NCBI GenBank assembly: GCA_003650185.1
Contig: QMOF01000159.1
Coordinates: forward strand, 1 to 5,503
Source of the DNA: Chloroflexota bacterium
GTDB taxonomy: Bacteria; Chloroflexota; Dehalococcoidia; UBA2247; RBG-13-53-26
DNA length: 5,503 nt
Direction: 5' to 3'
This document shows, piece by piece, positions 5,486-5,503 of the stretch (positions within the stretch are counted from its first letter, which is position 1; each line of letters starts with the position of its first letter). The notes beneath the pieces were generated by a model. That model saw only the letters and a list, made by a program, of their open reading frames with translations. It did not search any database and was not told where the DNA came from. Position numbers and translations under genes: made by a program.

Positions 5486-5503
5486 TCTTGCGGTCTGGCC
5501 GGT

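Noticed and set aside
1..5503. Search for tRNA or rRNA genes, insertion sequences, direct-repeat arrays or CRISPR-like structure
   Set aside because: No cloverleaf-like, repeat-spacer or transposase-like pattern was seen. About 86 percent of the window is covered by four ordinary genes and the gaps are all under 300 bases.

Overview
The window looks like bacterial chromosome of moderately high GC (mid-to-upper 50s percent by eye). It carries four protein genes and no RNA genes, mobile elements, CRISPR arrays or phage genes that I can see. The mix is a LivK-type solute-binding protein, an orphan NDP-forming acyl-CoA synthetase alpha-type subunit, a TreT-type glycosyltransferase and HisF. This would fit an uncultivated Chloroflexota (Dehalococcoidia/Anaerolineae-like) genome. 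That placement is a weak inference from protein flavour and was not tested.

Layout: at the left edge, on the plus strand, is the C-terminal part of an ABC-transporter substrate-binding protein (1-969; its start lies outside the window). It converges on a minus-strand gene for a CoA-binding, acetyl-CoA-synthetase-like protein (1137-2696). A perfect 12-bp hairpin (1077-1107) lies between the two stop codons. Continuing on the minus strand are a trehalose-synthase-like GT4 glycosyltransferase (2963-4351, TTG start with a strong Shine-Dalgarno) and hisF (4624-5394).

The three minus-strand genes read in the same direction but are separated by gaps of 266 and 272 bp. Each has a sigma70-like promoter candidate in front of it: excellent for hisF and for the acyl-CoA synthetase gene, weaker for the glycosyltransferase. 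A long inverted repeat spans the hisF stop codon. I therefore read them as mostly independent transcription units rather than one operon. They share no obvious pathway: histidine/purine-linked biosynthesis (HisF), trehalose or glucoside metabolism (TreT-like) and CoA-thioester chemistry (Acd-like). The binding protein and the CoA-thioester enzyme could be linked through uptake and activation of a carboxylic or amino acid, but that rests only on proximity.

I found no convincing undescribed system. The points most worth a second look are the 29-bp inverted repeat across the hisF stop codon, the acyl-CoA synthetase start codon (the longest frame would begin inside the -35 box of its own promoter), the missing ATP-grasp partner of that enzyme, and the non-family-like C-terminal tail of the glycosyltransferase.
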